A DNA stretch of 61,480 nt from Pasteurella sp049941595 (GCA_049941595.1 JBNFNA010000014.1:1-61480); one strand, 5' to 3'. Counted from the first letter of the stretch, positions 16,627 to 25,627 are shown. Translations and numbers: made by a program. Notes: generated by a model from the sequence alone, not told the origin.

Positions 16627-17874
16627 TTACATATTCGCCACGATATCTTTTGCAAATTCAGAAGTTGAACGTAATTTTGCGCCTTCTAACATTTCTGCAA
16701 AATCAAAGGTCACTGTTTTGTCTGCAATAGTTTTCGATACTGCTTTCACCACTAAATCAGCAGCTTCTAACCAACCTAAATGGCGTAACATCATTTCACC
16801 ACTTAAAATCAATGAACCCGGGTTGCCTTTATCTTGACCTGCAATTTTCGGCGCAGTACCGTGTGTTGCTTCAAAAATTGCTGCTTCAGAGCCAATGTTT
16901 GCCCCCGGAGAAATCCCAATACCGCCAACTTGTGCCGCTAACGCATCAGAAATGTAGTCACCGTTTAAGTTCAATGTTGCGATCACATCATATTCTGTTG
17001 GGTGAAGTAGAATTTCTTGCAAGAAAGCATCCGCAATGCTGTCTTTGATAATGATGTCTTTGCCTGATTTTGGATTTTTTAATTTCATCCAAGGGCCGCC
17101 ATCCAATAATTCAGCACCAAATTCTTTCGCCACTTCATAGCCCCACTCTTTGAACGCTCCTTCGGTAAATTTCATAATATTACCTTTATGCACAAGGGTG
17201 AGCGATTTGCGGTCATTGTCGATCACATATTGCAATGCAGCACGCACTAAACGTTGAGTGCCTTGTTTTGAAACCGGTTTGATACCAATACCGCAATCTT
17301 CAGTGAAACGGATTTTCTTCACACCCATTTCTTTTTGTAAAAACTCAATCACTTTGTTGGCTTCTGCAGAGCCCGCCACCCATTCCACGCCGGCATAAAT
17401 ATCTTCAGAGTTTTCACGGAAAATCACCATATCCACGAGTTCAGGGTGTTTCACTGGGCTTGGTGTTCCTTCATAATAACGAATCGGGCGTAAGCAGTTA
17501 TATAAATCTAAGCCTTGACGCATTGCCACATTGAGTGAGCGAATGCCACCACCGACTGGGGTCATTAAAGGCCCTTTGATCGCCACGTGATAATCACGGA
17601 TAAATTCCATTGTTTCATCTGGCAACCAAGTGTTTTCACCATACACGTCATTCGCTTTACCGCCCGCATAAATTTCCATCCACGAAATTTTACGCTGACC
17701 ACCATAGGCTTTTTCCACCGCAGCATCAATGACAGTGCGCATTGCAGGCGTCACATCTACACCTATGCCATCGCCTTCAATAAACGGAATAATCGGATTA
17801 TTAGGAACAATTAATGCGCCTTTTGCATCTAATTGAATTTTTTCACCTTGTGGGATAACGACTTTCGATTGCAT
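16627..17874 (-). CDS. icd: Isocitrate dehydrogenase, atypical cofactor residues
   Basis: Icd oxidatively decarboxylates isocitrate to 2-oxoglutarate. The 415-residue protein aligns almost without gaps to E. coli IDH: IEGDGIGVDVTPAM near the start, the substrate and phosphorylation loop GGGIRSLNVAMRQ, and NLNGDYISDALAAQVGG. The residues that read the NADP 2'-phosphate in E. coli differ. Lys344 is kept (here Lys343), but Tyr345 is Ile344, Val351 is Gly350, Tyr391 is Phe390 and Arg395 is Glu394. Ile at the second position is the residue found in NAD-type enzymes. NADP preference therefore cannot be assumed. The gene is monocistronic with its own terminator, and no aceK or other TCA-cycle gene is adjacent. 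H. influenzae Rd is known to lack this step. Confidence 0.94.
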   Translation of the reverse strand: MQSKVVIPQGEKIQLDAKGALIVPNNPIIPFIEGDGIGVDVTPAMRTVIDAAVEKAYGGQRKISWMEIYAGGKANDVYGENTWLPDETMEFIRDYHVAIKGPLMTPVGGGIRSLNVAMRQGLDLYNCLRPIRYYEGTPSPVKHPELVDMVIFRENSEDIYAGVEWVAGSAEANKVIEFLQKEMGVKKIRFTEDCGIGIKPVSKQGTQRLVRAALQYVIDNDRKSLTLVHKGNIMKFTEGAFKEWGYEVAKEFGAELLDGGPWMKLKNPKSGKDIIIKDSIADAFLQEILLHPTEYDVIATLNLNGDYISDALAAQVGGIGISPGANIGSEAAIFEATHGTAPKIAGQDKGNPGSLILSGEMMLRHLGWLEAADLVVKAVSKTIADKTVTFDFAEMLEGAKLRSTSEFAKDIVANM

Positions 17875-18062
17875 ATCATTTCTTCCTTATTTTCTAGCCT
17901 GTGGTAGTATATTTGTTCGACGGTAATCTACGTTATGAAATAAGATTATCCCTACAAAACTATTGGAACTGGTTCAACTTCGCAAGTATTTATTAAAAAT
18001 TTGTTAAAAAATTTCTTTATTTTTCGATCTAGATCCCATTTTCAACTCAACCCACTTTAAAT

Positions 18063-18794
18063 ATGAAACAAAACGCCACGTTTAATACAAAAAATAGAAA
18101 AAATATTTCTCAACATCCCCGTCCAACTCACCATAAAAGACCCAATCTCAGAACAACAAAAAGTGCGGTCAATTTTCGTGAGAAAAAAATCACCCGCTTT
18201 GCTGAAACAAAAGTGATTTTATTCAACAAGCCCTATGATGTACTCACGCAATTTAGCGATGAAAACGGGCGTGCGACTTTAAAAGATTTTATTCCTGTGG
18301 CGCAAGTTTATCCTGCTGGGCGTTTAGACCGAGACAGTGAGGGCTTAGTGTTGCTCACTAATAATGGCGAGATTCAACATCATTTAGCCGAACCGAAATT
18401 CAAAACTGAGAAAACGTATTTCGCCCAAGTGGAAGGTATCCCGCAAGAGGCTGATTTAGAGCAACTTCGCCAAGGCGTGATACTCAATGATGGCAAAACA
18501 TTGCCAGCAAAAGTGCGGTTAGTTTCTGAGCCGAATTGGCTGTGGGAACGCAATCCGCCCATTCGTGAACGCAAAAACATTCCGACAAGTTGGCTAGAAA
18601 TCAAAATTAGCGAAGGACGTAACCGCCAAGTGCGTAGAATGACTGCCCATATTGGTTTTCCAACATTGCGTTTAATCCGTTATCAAATGGCATTATTTAC
18701 TTTAGATAATCTGCCACAAGGGCAATATCGCCAGCTTTCTGAAGCAGAATTGACCGCACTTTATCAACAATTACAATTACAATTAAAAAAATAA
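18063..18794 (+). CDS. rluE: 23S rRNA pseudouridine synthase RluE-like
   Basis: An RsuA/RluE-family enzyme; RluE makes pseudouridine 2457 in 23S rRNA. The catalytic Asp lies in AGRLDRDSEGLVLLTN, preceded by the family motif LFNKPYDVL. GRNRQVRRMTAHIG comes near the C-terminus. An N-terminal extension of about 45 basic, Asn/His/Lys-rich residues precedes the core, and there is no S4 domain, as in RluE. No strong ribosome binding site precedes the ATG, but no better start is available before the core. nudJ follows 9 bp later. Confidence 0.88.
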   Translation: MKQNATFNTKNRKNISQHPRPTHHKRPNLRTTKSAVNFREKKITRFAETKVILFNKPYDVLTQFSDENGRATLKDFIPVAQVYPAGRLDRDSEGLVLLTNNGEIQHHLAEPKFKTEKTYFAQVEGIPQEADLEQLRQGVILNDGKTLPAKVRLVSEPNWLWERNPPIRERKNIPTSWLEIKISEGRNRQVRRMTAHIGFPTLRLIRYQMALFTLDNLPQGQYRQLSEAELTALYQQLQLQLKK

Positions 18795-18803
18795 GGACAT
18801 CAA

Positions 18804-19259
18804 ATGCATAAACCCAACGTTACTCTTGCCTGTGTAGTGCATTGCAAAGGCAAATTTTTATTTGTGGAAGAATTTGAACACGGCAAACTCACCTTAAACC
18901 AACCCGCAGGACATTTAGAAGCAGATGAAAGCCTACTTGAAGGCGCAAAACGCGAGCTGTTTGAAGAAACCGGTATTAAAGCAGAAATGCAAAACCTGAT
19001 TAAAATCTACCAATGGCACGCCCCACGCACCAAAACTGATTTTCTACGTTTTACTTTTGCTATTGAACTCGATGATTGGTTGCCGATTCAACCACAAGAT
19101 CCCGACATTACTCGTGGTTTGTGGCTAACCTTAGACGAATTTTATGACTATATTCAACAAGAAGGTCAATGCGAACGCAGCCCATTAGTGATTGAATCTA
19201 TAAAGGATTATTTGAAAGGTGAGTTTTCGCCTATTGAGTTGTTGAAAGCTTTTGATTGA
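18804..19259 (+). CDS. nudJ: Nudix phosphatase NudJ
   Basis: NudJ hydrolyses nucleoside di- and triphosphates and HMP-pyrophosphate in homologues. The complete Nudix box (GX5EX7REUXEEXGU) is present, starting at GHLEADES and ending RELFEETGI, around residues 36-58. The 151-residue length and the QPAGHLE lead-in match the family. AAGGA lies upstream of the ATG. It forms a two-gene unit with rluE. Confidence 0.92.
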   Translation: MHKPNVTLACVVHCKGKFLFVEEFEHGKLTLNQPAGHLEADESLLEGAKRELFEETGIKAEMQNLIKIYQWHAPRTKTDFLRFTFAIELDDWLPIQPQDPDITRGLWLTLDEFYDYIQQEGQCERSPLVIESIKDYLKGEFSPIELLKAFD

Positions 19260-19280
19260 AAATATCGATAATATCGTAAA

Positions 19281-19314
19281 TAAAAATCTGCATCACAATA
19301 ATTATGATGCAGAT
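19281..19314. terminator. Bidirectional terminator of nap operon and nudJ
   Basis: ATCTGCATCA (19286-19295) pairs with TGATGCAGAT (19305-19314). Five T's follow on the minus strand, making this a good terminator for napFDAGHBC. It also lies downstream of nudJ. Confidence 0.75.
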
Positions 19315-19341
19315 GTTAAAGGGGAAACTATAAAATTAAAA

Positions 19342-19935
19342 TTATTTTTTCTCTGAAGTGAAGCCGGATTCAACGCCGCTCATATCCGGTAATTGGTGTG
19401 CAATACCTTTGTGGCAATCAATACAAGTTTTACCTTCTTTAATTGCTAAAGAGTGCATTTTTTCAGCAACAGTTTTCTGTTGGCTGAAGTCCATATTCTC
19501 AAAGTTATGGCAGTTACGGCACTCTTGAGAATCGTTGGCTTTTAATCTCGCCCACTCACGTTCTGCCATATGTAAACGACGAGAGTTGAATTTCTCAATG
19601 GTGTCGGTATAACCCATCACGTGAGCATACACTTCGCGGCTTGCCTGTAATTTACGAATCATTTTTGGAATAAATTCGTGCGGTACGTGACAGTCTGGGC
19701 AAGTGGCTTTCACACCACTACGGTTTTGGTAGTGCGCAGTGTGTAAATATTCAGGGTAAACGTCATTACGGTGACAGTCCACACAGAAAGCTTCCGTGTT
19801 GGTTTGTTCCATTCCGTAGTTAAAGCCTACCCAAGATACGATCCCCGCAATAAATGCAAGGGTGATTAAGGTTCCTACTGCAATACGACTTGGTGTGCGG
19901 AACCATCTCCAAAAGCGTTTAATTAAGTTCAACAT
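19342..19935 (-). CDS. napC: Tetraheme cytochrome c NapC
   Basis: NapC is a membrane-anchored NapC/NirT-family quinol dehydrogenase that passes electrons from the quinol pool to NapAB. One N-terminal transmembrane helix (about residues 18-38) anchors four c-type heme sites: CVDCH, CPDCH, CRNCH and CIDCH. Length 197 is typical. It is the last gene of the operon, 15 bp after napB, and is followed by a terminator. Confidence 0.97.
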   Translation of the reverse strand: MLNLIKRFWRWFRTPSRIAVGTLITLAFIAGIVSWVGFNYGMEQTNTEAFCVDCHRNDVYPEYLHTAHYQNRSGVKATCPDCHVPHEFIPKMIRKLQASREVYAHVMGYTDTIEKFNSRRLHMAEREWARLKANDSQECRNCHNFENMDFSQQKTVAEKMHSLAIKEGKTCIDCHKGIAHQLPDMSGVESGFTSEKK

Positions 19936-19950
19936 AATTCAATCCTTAAA

Positions 19951-20376
19951 TTATTTGCCAAAGCCAGCCATTGGTTTAAATTCGTTTTGTATGATAGGCT
20001 CAACATCAGATTGAGAAACGTGGCACTGTAAGCAGAAGTAACGACGTGGTGATGTTCCACCGACGATATTGCCGTCACGATCCATAAAGTGGGTCGGGCT
20101 AATACGTGTTGCACCTGTTACACGTGATGCTTCTGGGCTGTGGCAAGTTAAACATTGGTTAATATTTTTAGTCACTTGGTAATTTTTTGTCGCGTGCGGC
20201 ACCATTGGTGGTTGGTTCACATAGTTCAATGGTGCTAAGTCGCTTTCTTTCGGTGCATTGTGGAATGCTGGTGTAATATGCTCTGGCGAGTCTTGAATAC
20301 CGTGGCCAACTTTTACATCATTTGCTTGTGCAGAGAAAGCGAAAAGTGCGGTTAAAATTAGGATAGTTTTTTTCAT
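19951..20376 (-). CDS. napB: Diheme cytochrome c NapB
   Basis: NapB is the periplasmic electron-transfer subunit of nitrate reductase NapAB. The 141-residue precursor has a signal peptide ending FSAQA and two heme-binding sites, CLTCH and CLQCH. I start at ATG 20376 because GGGGGAG sits eight bases upstream, inside the end of napH; the in-frame GTG at 20385 is less likely. Confidence 0.95.
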   Translation of the reverse strand: MKKTILILTALFAFSAQANDVKVGHGIQDSPEHITPAFHNAPKESDLAPLNYVNQPPMVPHATKNYQVTKNINQCLTCHSPEASRVTGATRISPTHFMDRDGNIVGGTSPRRYFCLQCHVSQSDVEPIIQNEFKPMAGFGK

Positions 20377-20381
20377 TTTGA

Positions 20382-21257
20382 TCACTCCCCCGAATGATTA
20401 ACTGAATTATTAAATCGAGTTGTAAAGATAAATACTTTTTCAGGGCAAACGTCGATACAACGTCCACAACTGATACAATCTTTTGAAAGCACAAGTGGGC
20501 TTTCGTTATTTTTTCCGTGTAAAGGTGCGCGTAACACTTGAGGTTCTGGGCAGACGTTATAACAGTCCATACAATTGTCGCATTTGCTTCGGTTTTCGAC
20601 TTTAACGCGAAGGATACCTTTCGCGCCGATCACACCATAAGCTGCACCAATTGGGCATAAATGTCCGCACCAACCGTGTTCTACGATAAATAAATCAAAG
20701 AGAAAAACCGCTAAAACAAGCCATACTGTGGCGCCAAAACCGTAAATTAATGCTCGACCTAAGGCAGCAACAGGGTTTAGCCATTCCCATAGGAGTAAGC
20801 CACTTACGGCGCTCCCTACGAGAATCATTAGCAAAATGCCGTAACGTAAACCACGTGGCAATTTTGCAGATTGGCGAATTTCAAGTTTACGTCTTAACCA
20901 AGCCGAAGCATCCGTCACCACATTGAGCGGGCAAACCCACCCACAAAAAATACGGCTGCCGAGAATTGCGTATGTAGCAATCACGATGACAACACCTAAA
21001 AGTGCGGTCATTGTTGGAATAAATCCCGTCGCAATACTTTCTGCAACAATGAGCGGATCAGTCATTGGGATAATATCGAAAAGCAAACTACCGCTGTAAT
21101 TGCCTTTTAAAATCCAAACACCTAAGTAAGGCCCACTTAAAAACATCGCTAAAATACTCAGTTGAGTTAAGCGTCGCCAAAATAAAAAGCGATTTGCGTG
21201 CCACCAACCTAATTTTTCGCGTGCTTCTTTGCCGGTATATTTCGGTGAATTTGCCAT
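20382..21257 (-). CDS. napH: Quinol dehydrogenase ferredoxin subunit NapH
   Basis: NapH is a membrane iron-sulfur protein that, with NapG, forms a second electron route into the Nap system. The 291-residue product has about four transmembrane helices, a conserved FCGWVCPLNVV motif, and two C-terminal [4Fe-4S] clusters (CDNCMDCYNVCP and CISCGRCIDVCP). The start at 21257 overlaps the napG stop (TAATG). A longer in-frame extension into napG has no merit because the overlap start begins MANSPKYTG, the usual N-terminus. Confidence 0.95.
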   Translation of the reverse strand: MANSPKYTGKEAREKLGWWHANRFLFWRRLTQLSILAMFLSGPYLGVWILKGNYSGSLLFDIIPMTDPLIVAESIATGFIPTMTALLGVVIVIATYAILGSRIFCGWVCPLNVVTDASAWLRRKLEIRQSAKLPRGLRYGILLMILVGSAVSGLLLWEWLNPVAALGRALIYGFGATVWLVLAVFLFDLFIVEHGWCGHLCPIGAAYGVIGAKGILRVKVENRSKCDNCMDCYNVCPEPQVLRAPLHGKNNESPLVLSKDCISCGRCIDVCPEKVFIFTTRFNNSVNHSGE

Positions 21258-22009
21258 TACAAACTCTCCGGTAAACGTGTTGGTAGAGTAATGATGCCTT
21301 CTGGCGCGAGTGAGTGACCCGCTTTTTCTTTCTCTTCCCAACCTAAACGATAATGTTGACCTAGCATACCTTTGGCCAAATCCATCGGTAACACTTTGAT
21401 TGCCGCAACTTCTAACACACAGGCTTCTTCGCATTTACCACAACCTGTACATGCATCGGAATGAACGGTTGGAATAAATTTTGCGTGTTTATCAGAACGA
21501 TCATTATGTTGCATTTCGAGGGTGATCGCTTTACCAATTAGTGGGCAAACACGATAACACACATCACAACGCAGACCTTGCCAGTTTAAGCAAGCTTCCT
21601 GATCGAGTAAGACTGATAAGCCCATACGTGCTTCATTAATATCTGTCGCTTGATTATCTAATGCGCCTGTTGGACAGGCTTTGGCACAAGGAATGTCTTC
21701 ACACATTTCACAAGGTTTATCACGTGCAATGAAATAAGGCGTACCAGCTTCCATTGGCGATAAGAGCGAGGCTAAATGCAACATATCGTACGGACAAGCT
21801 TGCACGCATTGTCCACAACGGATACAGGCCGCAGAAAACTCTTGATCGTTTGGAATTGCAAATGGTGGGCGTAATGCCACGCCTTCACGGGCTAAACTTT
21901 GTTTTTGTTGTAATCCTAACAACAAGCCAACCCCTGCCAACCCACAAGCAGTGCGAGTAGCATCTTTAAAAAATCGGCGACGTTCGGGATTCACAACTGG
22001 TTTTTTCAT
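21257..22009 (-). CDS. napG: Periplasmic ferredoxin-type protein NapG
   Basis: NapG is a Tat-exported iron-sulfur protein that receives electrons from NapH. The signal region carries the twin-arginine motif ERRRFFKDA, then a hydrophobic GLAGVGLLLG stretch. Four [4Fe-4S] motifs follow: CIRCGQCVQACP, CEMCEDIPCAKACP, CDVCYRVCP and CTGCGKCEEAC. I start at ATG 22009; an upstream in-frame GTG lies inside an uptake sequence. Its ribosome binding site is weak. An uptake-sequence hairpin separates it from napA. Confidence 0.94.
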   Translation of the reverse strand: MKKPVVNPERRRFFKDATRTACGLAGVGLLLGLQQKQSLAREGVALRPPFAIPNDQEFSAACIRCGQCVQACPYDMLHLASLLSPMEAGTPYFIARDKPCEMCEDIPCAKACPTGALDNQATDINEARMGLSVLLDQEACLNWQGLRCDVCYRVCPLIGKAITLEMQHNDRSDKHAKFIPTVHSDACTGCGKCEEACVLEVAAIKVLPMDLAKGMLGQHYRLGWEEKEKAGHSLAPEGIITLPTRLPESL

Positions 22010-22019
22010 TTGATTTTTC

Positions 22020-22053
22020 AACCGCACTTTACTGCGTCACAGAAAGTGCGGTT
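22020..22053. terminator. Inverted uptake-sequence hairpin inside nap operon
   Basis: AACCGCACTTT (22020-22030) and AAAGTGCGGTT (22043-22053) form an 11-bp stem with a 12-base loop between napA and napG. Inside an operon it may act as a partial terminator or an mRNA-stabilising end that sets napFDA levels above napGHBC. Confidence 0.6.
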
Positions 22054-22075
22054 GTTCCTCATTAAATTTAACGGA

Positions 22076-24568
22076 TTACGCTTTTTCCACTTTTACCGCA
22101 CACTTTTTGAAGTCGGTTTCTTTGGAAATCGGGTCTGTTGCATCTAATGTTAAGTAGTTGGCTAACTGACCTGCATCAAAGAAAGTGGTGTACACTAAGC
22201 CTTGTGGCACTTTGTTACGGCCACGTGTATCTAAGTGAGAAATAATTTCACCACGACGTGAAGTCACTTTCACTTTGTCACCATGACGTAAACCACGTGC
22301 TTTCGCATCTAATGGGTGCATCCAAACCAAGTTATTTGGGAATGAACGGTGTAATTCAGGTACGCGACGAGTCATTGTGCCGGTATGCCAATGCTCAAGT
22401 ACACGACCTGTACTTAACCATAAATCATATTCAGCATCTGGTGCTTCTGCTGGTGGCTCATAAGGGACGGCTAAAATAATTGCACGTTTGTCTGGGTAAC
22501 CATAGAACGCCACGCCTTCACCTTCTTTCACATAAGGGTCATAGCCTTCGCGGTAACGCCATAAAGTTTCTTTGCCATCAACCACTGGCCAACGTAAGCC
22601 GCGCGCTTTGTGATAAACCTCGAAGTCTGCCAAATCGTGACCGTGACCACGACCAAATGCCGCATACTCTTCGAATAAGCCTTTTTGTAAGTAGAAACCA
22701 AAGTGTTCTGCTTCGTCATTTAAGTAGCCTGCTTTGTCAGTTGGCACTTGGAATTTATCCACTTGACCATTGCGGAACAATACTTCGTAAAGGGTTTTGC
22801 CTTTGTATTCTGGGTTTGCTGCTAATACCTCGGCTGGCCACATTTCATCTGTGGTGAAGTATTTAGAAAACTCCACTAATTGCCATACGTCAGATTTTGC
22901 ATCACCAGGGGCTTTTACTTGCTGATACCAGAATTGAGTACGACGCTCAGCGTTACCATACGCCCCTTCTTTTTCTACCCACATCGCGGTTGGAAGAATT
23001 AAGTCCGCCGCTAATGCAGACACTGTTGGGTATGGATCAGACACAATCACAAAGTTTTCTTCATCACGCCAGCCTGGGAAACGTTCTTGGTTGATGTTTG
23101 GACCACCTTGCATATTGTTGGTACACATTTGCCATAACACGTTCATTTTCTTATCTTTTAAGGCACGGTCTTGCGCAACTGCGTGATAACCCACTTTAGT
23201 TTGGATAACGCCTTTTGGTAACTTCCACAATTGTTCCGCTTTTTCAACGTGTTTTGGATTGGTTACCACTAAGTCGGCAGGTAAACGGTGAGCAAATGTA
23301 CCCACTTCACGTGCCGTACCACAAGCTGATGGCTGACCTGTTAATGAGAATGGACCACAACCCGGTTTTGAAATTTTGCCGGTTAACAAGTGAATGTTAT
23401 AGATCAAGTGGTTCGCCCATACGCCACGAGTATGTTGGTTGAAACCCATTGTCCAGAAAGATACGATGTTGAGTTTCGGATCAGCATACATTTTCGCTAA
23501 TGCTTCAAGCTGATCTTTTGGTACACCCGAAATTTCGTGTGCTTTTTCAAGTGTGTATGGTGCAACGAGTTTTTTGTATTCTTCGAAATCACTATCGTGC
23601 ATTTTGCCCGCAGTTTTCGCATTTTTCGCTGCTTTTTCTAGCTCGTGAGTATCACGTAAGCCGTAACCGATATCAGTTTCACCACGTTTGAATTTAGTGT
23701 GTTTTTGAATGAAGTCGTTATCAAGTGCGTTGTGCTCAATCAAATAGTTAGCAATGTAGTTCATAATTGCTAAGTCTGATTGCGGCTTGAAGATCACACC
23801 TAAGTCTGCTAACTCAAATGAACGCTGTTCAAAGGTTGAAAGCACTGCCACTTTGACATTTGGATGAGATAAACGACGATCAGAAATACGCGACCATAAA
23901 ATTGGATGCATTTCTGCCATATTTGAGCCCCAAAGTACGAACGCATCTGCTTTTTCGATGTCGTCATAACAGCCCATTGGTTCATCCATACCAAAAGTGC
24001 GCATAAACGCAACCGCAGCTGATGCCATACAGTGACGTGCATTTGGGTCAATGTTGTTTGAGCGTAAGCCCGCTTTGAATAATTTTGCTTTTGCGATGCC
24101 TTCAAAAATGGTTGATTGACCAGATGTGAACATACCCGCACCGTTCGGGCCTTTTTCTTTCAACGCTTTTTTGAATTTCTCTGCCATAATGGTAAAGGCT
24201 TGATCCCACGAAATTGGGGTGAATTCACCGTTTTTATCAAACTTACCATTTTTCATACGTAACATTGGTGAAGTTAAACGGTCTTTACCATACATAATTT
24301 TTGGTAAGAAATAGCCTTTGATACAGTTTAAACCACGGTTTACTTCTGCATCTGGGTCACCTTGAGATGCGACCACACGGCCATTTTGTGTGCCTACTAA
24401 AACGCTACAACCAGTACCACAGAAACGGCAAGGTGCTTTGTCCCATTTTATTGTTGTATCTGTTGCTGCTTCCACGTTTTTTACTGGAATAGCTAAACCT
24501 GCCACTGTTGCAGCAGCAACCGCAGCATTGGTTTTCATAAAGTCACGACGACTTAAATTCACATTCAT
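22076..24568 (-). CDS. napA: Periplasmic nitrate reductase catalytic subunit NapA
   Basis: NapA reduces nitrate to nitrite in the periplasm using a Mo-bis-MGD cofactor and one [4Fe-4S] cluster. The Tat signal reads SRRDFMKTNAAVAAATVAG. The cluster ligands are in CRFCGTGCSVLVG and GLNCIKG. The molybdenum-ligand Cys lies in ARHCMASAAVAF. 830 residues matches the family. GGGGGA lies just before the start codon. It is third in napFDAGHBC, after its chaperone napD. Confidence 0.98.
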   Translation of the reverse strand: MNVNLSRRDFMKTNAAVAAATVAGLAIPVKNVEAATDTTIKWDKAPCRFCGTGCSVLVGTQNGRVVASQGDPDAEVNRGLNCIKGYFLPKIMYGKDRLTSPMLRMKNGKFDKNGEFTPISWDQAFTIMAEKFKKALKEKGPNGAGMFTSGQSTIFEGIAKAKLFKAGLRSNNIDPNARHCMASAAVAFMRTFGMDEPMGCYDDIEKADAFVLWGSNMAEMHPILWSRISDRRLSHPNVKVAVLSTFEQRSFELADLGVIFKPQSDLAIMNYIANYLIEHNALDNDFIQKHTKFKRGETDIGYGLRDTHELEKAAKNAKTAGKMHDSDFEEYKKLVAPYTLEKAHEISGVPKDQLEALAKMYADPKLNIVSFWTMGFNQHTRGVWANHLIYNIHLLTGKISKPGCGPFSLTGQPSACGTAREVGTFAHRLPADLVVTNPKHVEKAEQLWKLPKGVIQTKVGYHAVAQDRALKDKKMNVLWQMCTNNMQGGPNINQERFPGWRDEENFVIVSDPYPTVSALAADLILPTAMWVEKEGAYGNAERRTQFWYQQVKAPGDAKSDVWQLVEFSKYFTTDEMWPAEVLAANPEYKGKTLYEVLFRNGQVDKFQVPTDKAGYLNDEAEHFGFYLQKGLFEEYAAFGRGHGHDLADFEVYHKARGLRWPVVDGKETLWRYREGYDPYVKEGEGVAFYGYPDKRAIILAVPYEPPAEAPDAEYDLWLSTGRVLEHWHTGTMTRRVPELHRSFPNNLVWMHPLDAKARGLRHGDKVKVTSRRGEIISHLDTRGRNKVPQGLVYTTFFDAGQLANYLTLDATDPISKETDFKKCAVKVEKA

Positions 24569-24606
24569 AGCGTTTCCCCCACTATCTTGTTTTGAATTAT
24601 TGTGTT

Positions 24607-24882
24607 TTATTCGTTTTCATCTTGTTGATGGTAAACCAGCGATACATCGATTACGCCATCAATATCTCTTGCTGCTTCCATTTGCTCGTGTAATACGTGC
24701 TTGTCGTGAGATTGCATTACGACAACCAGTTTACCTTTCTCTGCATCAAGTACTGGAATTTCAGTATGTGGCATCGCCAAAAGAGCGGTCTGAATTTCTT
24801 CAATTTTGTCTGGATTTCCCTGCACAATCAGGCCACATACGTGCCAGTCTTTTGCATTTTCCATTGTGATTGCTTCAATCAT
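24607..24882 (-). CDS. napD: NapA signal-peptide chaperone NapD
   Basis: NapD binds the twin-arginine signal of NapA and delays export until the molybdenum cofactor is inserted. The 91-residue product has the family layout, WHVCGLIVQ near the N-terminus and DGVIDVSLVYHQQDE at the end. It overlaps the end of napF by eight bases. ATG 24864 is an alternative start. Confidence 0.93.
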   Translation of the reverse strand: MIEAITMENAKDWHVCGLIVQGNPDKIEEIQTALLAMPHTEIPVLDAEKGKLVVVMQSHDKHVLHEQMEAARDIDGVIDVSLVYHQQDENE

Positions 24883-25423
24883 TTTTTGTTTCCAATTCGT
24901 TTTGAGTAGTAAAAAGCACTTTAATCGCAGAAACTGGGCAACCTTTTATACAAGCACCACAACCATTACAGCTGTCTAAATCCAATGTGGGCTGTGAAAC
25001 TTGTCCTAACTGACGTTTAAAACGAATGGCGCGCATTTCACAACTGTCTTCACAGCTTCGACACTCTACCGATTTATGCGTTAAGCAACTGGCGGTGATT
25101 TCCACTTTGTGTTCCCACGCAGGTTCACTGAGAGGTCTAAACACGGGTTGCTGACAAACTTCAACGCATTTTTGGCAAAAGGTACATTCGCCACGATTAA
25201 ATTGAATTTCAGGAAAGCCACCGTCGCCTTTTATTAGAATTTTTGTTTCGCAAGCCTGAATGCAAGCATCACAACGGGTGCAATCTTGGATAAAAAGGGT
25301 ATTATTAACAGCCCAAGGGGGACGAATCCCATTAAAACCTTGTTGTTTTATTTGGTCTGATTGTAGTGAAGTGAAAAACTGCCCGCGTAAAAAATTGCGA
25401 CGAGGTAAGTTTTCAACAGCCAT
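24875..25423 (-). CDS. napF: Ferredoxin-type protein NapF
   Basis: NapF is a cytoplasmic iron-sulfur protein thought to help mature NapA. The 182 residues contain four Cys-rich motifs: CTRCDACIQAC, CTFCQKCVEVC, CRSCEDSCEM and CNGCGACIKGCP. The conserved N-terminal NLPRRNFLRGQFF segment is present. It is the first gene of the operon and is divergent from narQ, separated by 204 bp. Confidence 0.95.
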   Translation of the reverse strand: MAVENLPRRNFLRGQFFTSLQSDQIKQQGFNGIRPPWAVNNTLFIQDCTRCDACIQACETKILIKGDGGFPEIQFNRGECTFCQKCVEVCQQPVFRPLSEPAWEHKVEITASCLTHKSVECRSCEDSCEMRAIRFKRQLGQVSQPTLDLDSCNGCGACIKGCPVSAIKVLFTTQNELETKND

Positions 25424-25484
25424 TACAAGTTCCTTATTTTACCTTTATTTAGACCTCGCATTATGGGCTGTTGGGTCAGAATTC

Positions 25485-25552
25485 ATACTACCCTAATGGG
25501 GTATTTCCGGGGTATTTCGCTGAAAATTCGAGGTTTTCTTGTGCTAGATCAA
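25485..25552. promoter_or_regulatory. Candidate FNR and NarP elements between napF and narQ
   Basis: TTGTG-N4-ATCAA at 25539-25552 matches one full FNR half-site and three of five bases of the other. Just to the left lie TACCC-N5-GGGTA and a further GGGGTA, which resemble NarL/NarP heptamers. The exact 7-2-7 arrangement is not met, being one base short. FNR and NarP control of nap is established in enterics and Haemophilus; assignment of these bases is inference. Confidence 0.4.
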
Positions 25553-25627
25553 ATTTTACTAGAGAGTGAAAATTGCCACGTTTTTTTGTTACACTGAATA
25601 CCTTATATCTAGGCAGGAAATTGGCTT

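Noticed and set aside
21258..21434. N-terminal extension of napH into napG
   Set aside because: The extra 59 residues are Arg/Ser-rich and come from the napG coding strand in another frame; the TAATG overlap start gives the normal NapH N-terminus.
22480..22857. A 125-codon frame antisense to napA, and similar ones opposite malP and trkA
   Set aside because: Opposite strongly conserved coding sequence, with His/Leu/Arg-rich translations and no family resemblance.
25485..25506. An exact NarP 7-2-7 palindrome upstream of nap
   Set aside because: TACCC and GGGTA are separated by five bases instead of six, so only a NarP-like element is claimed.
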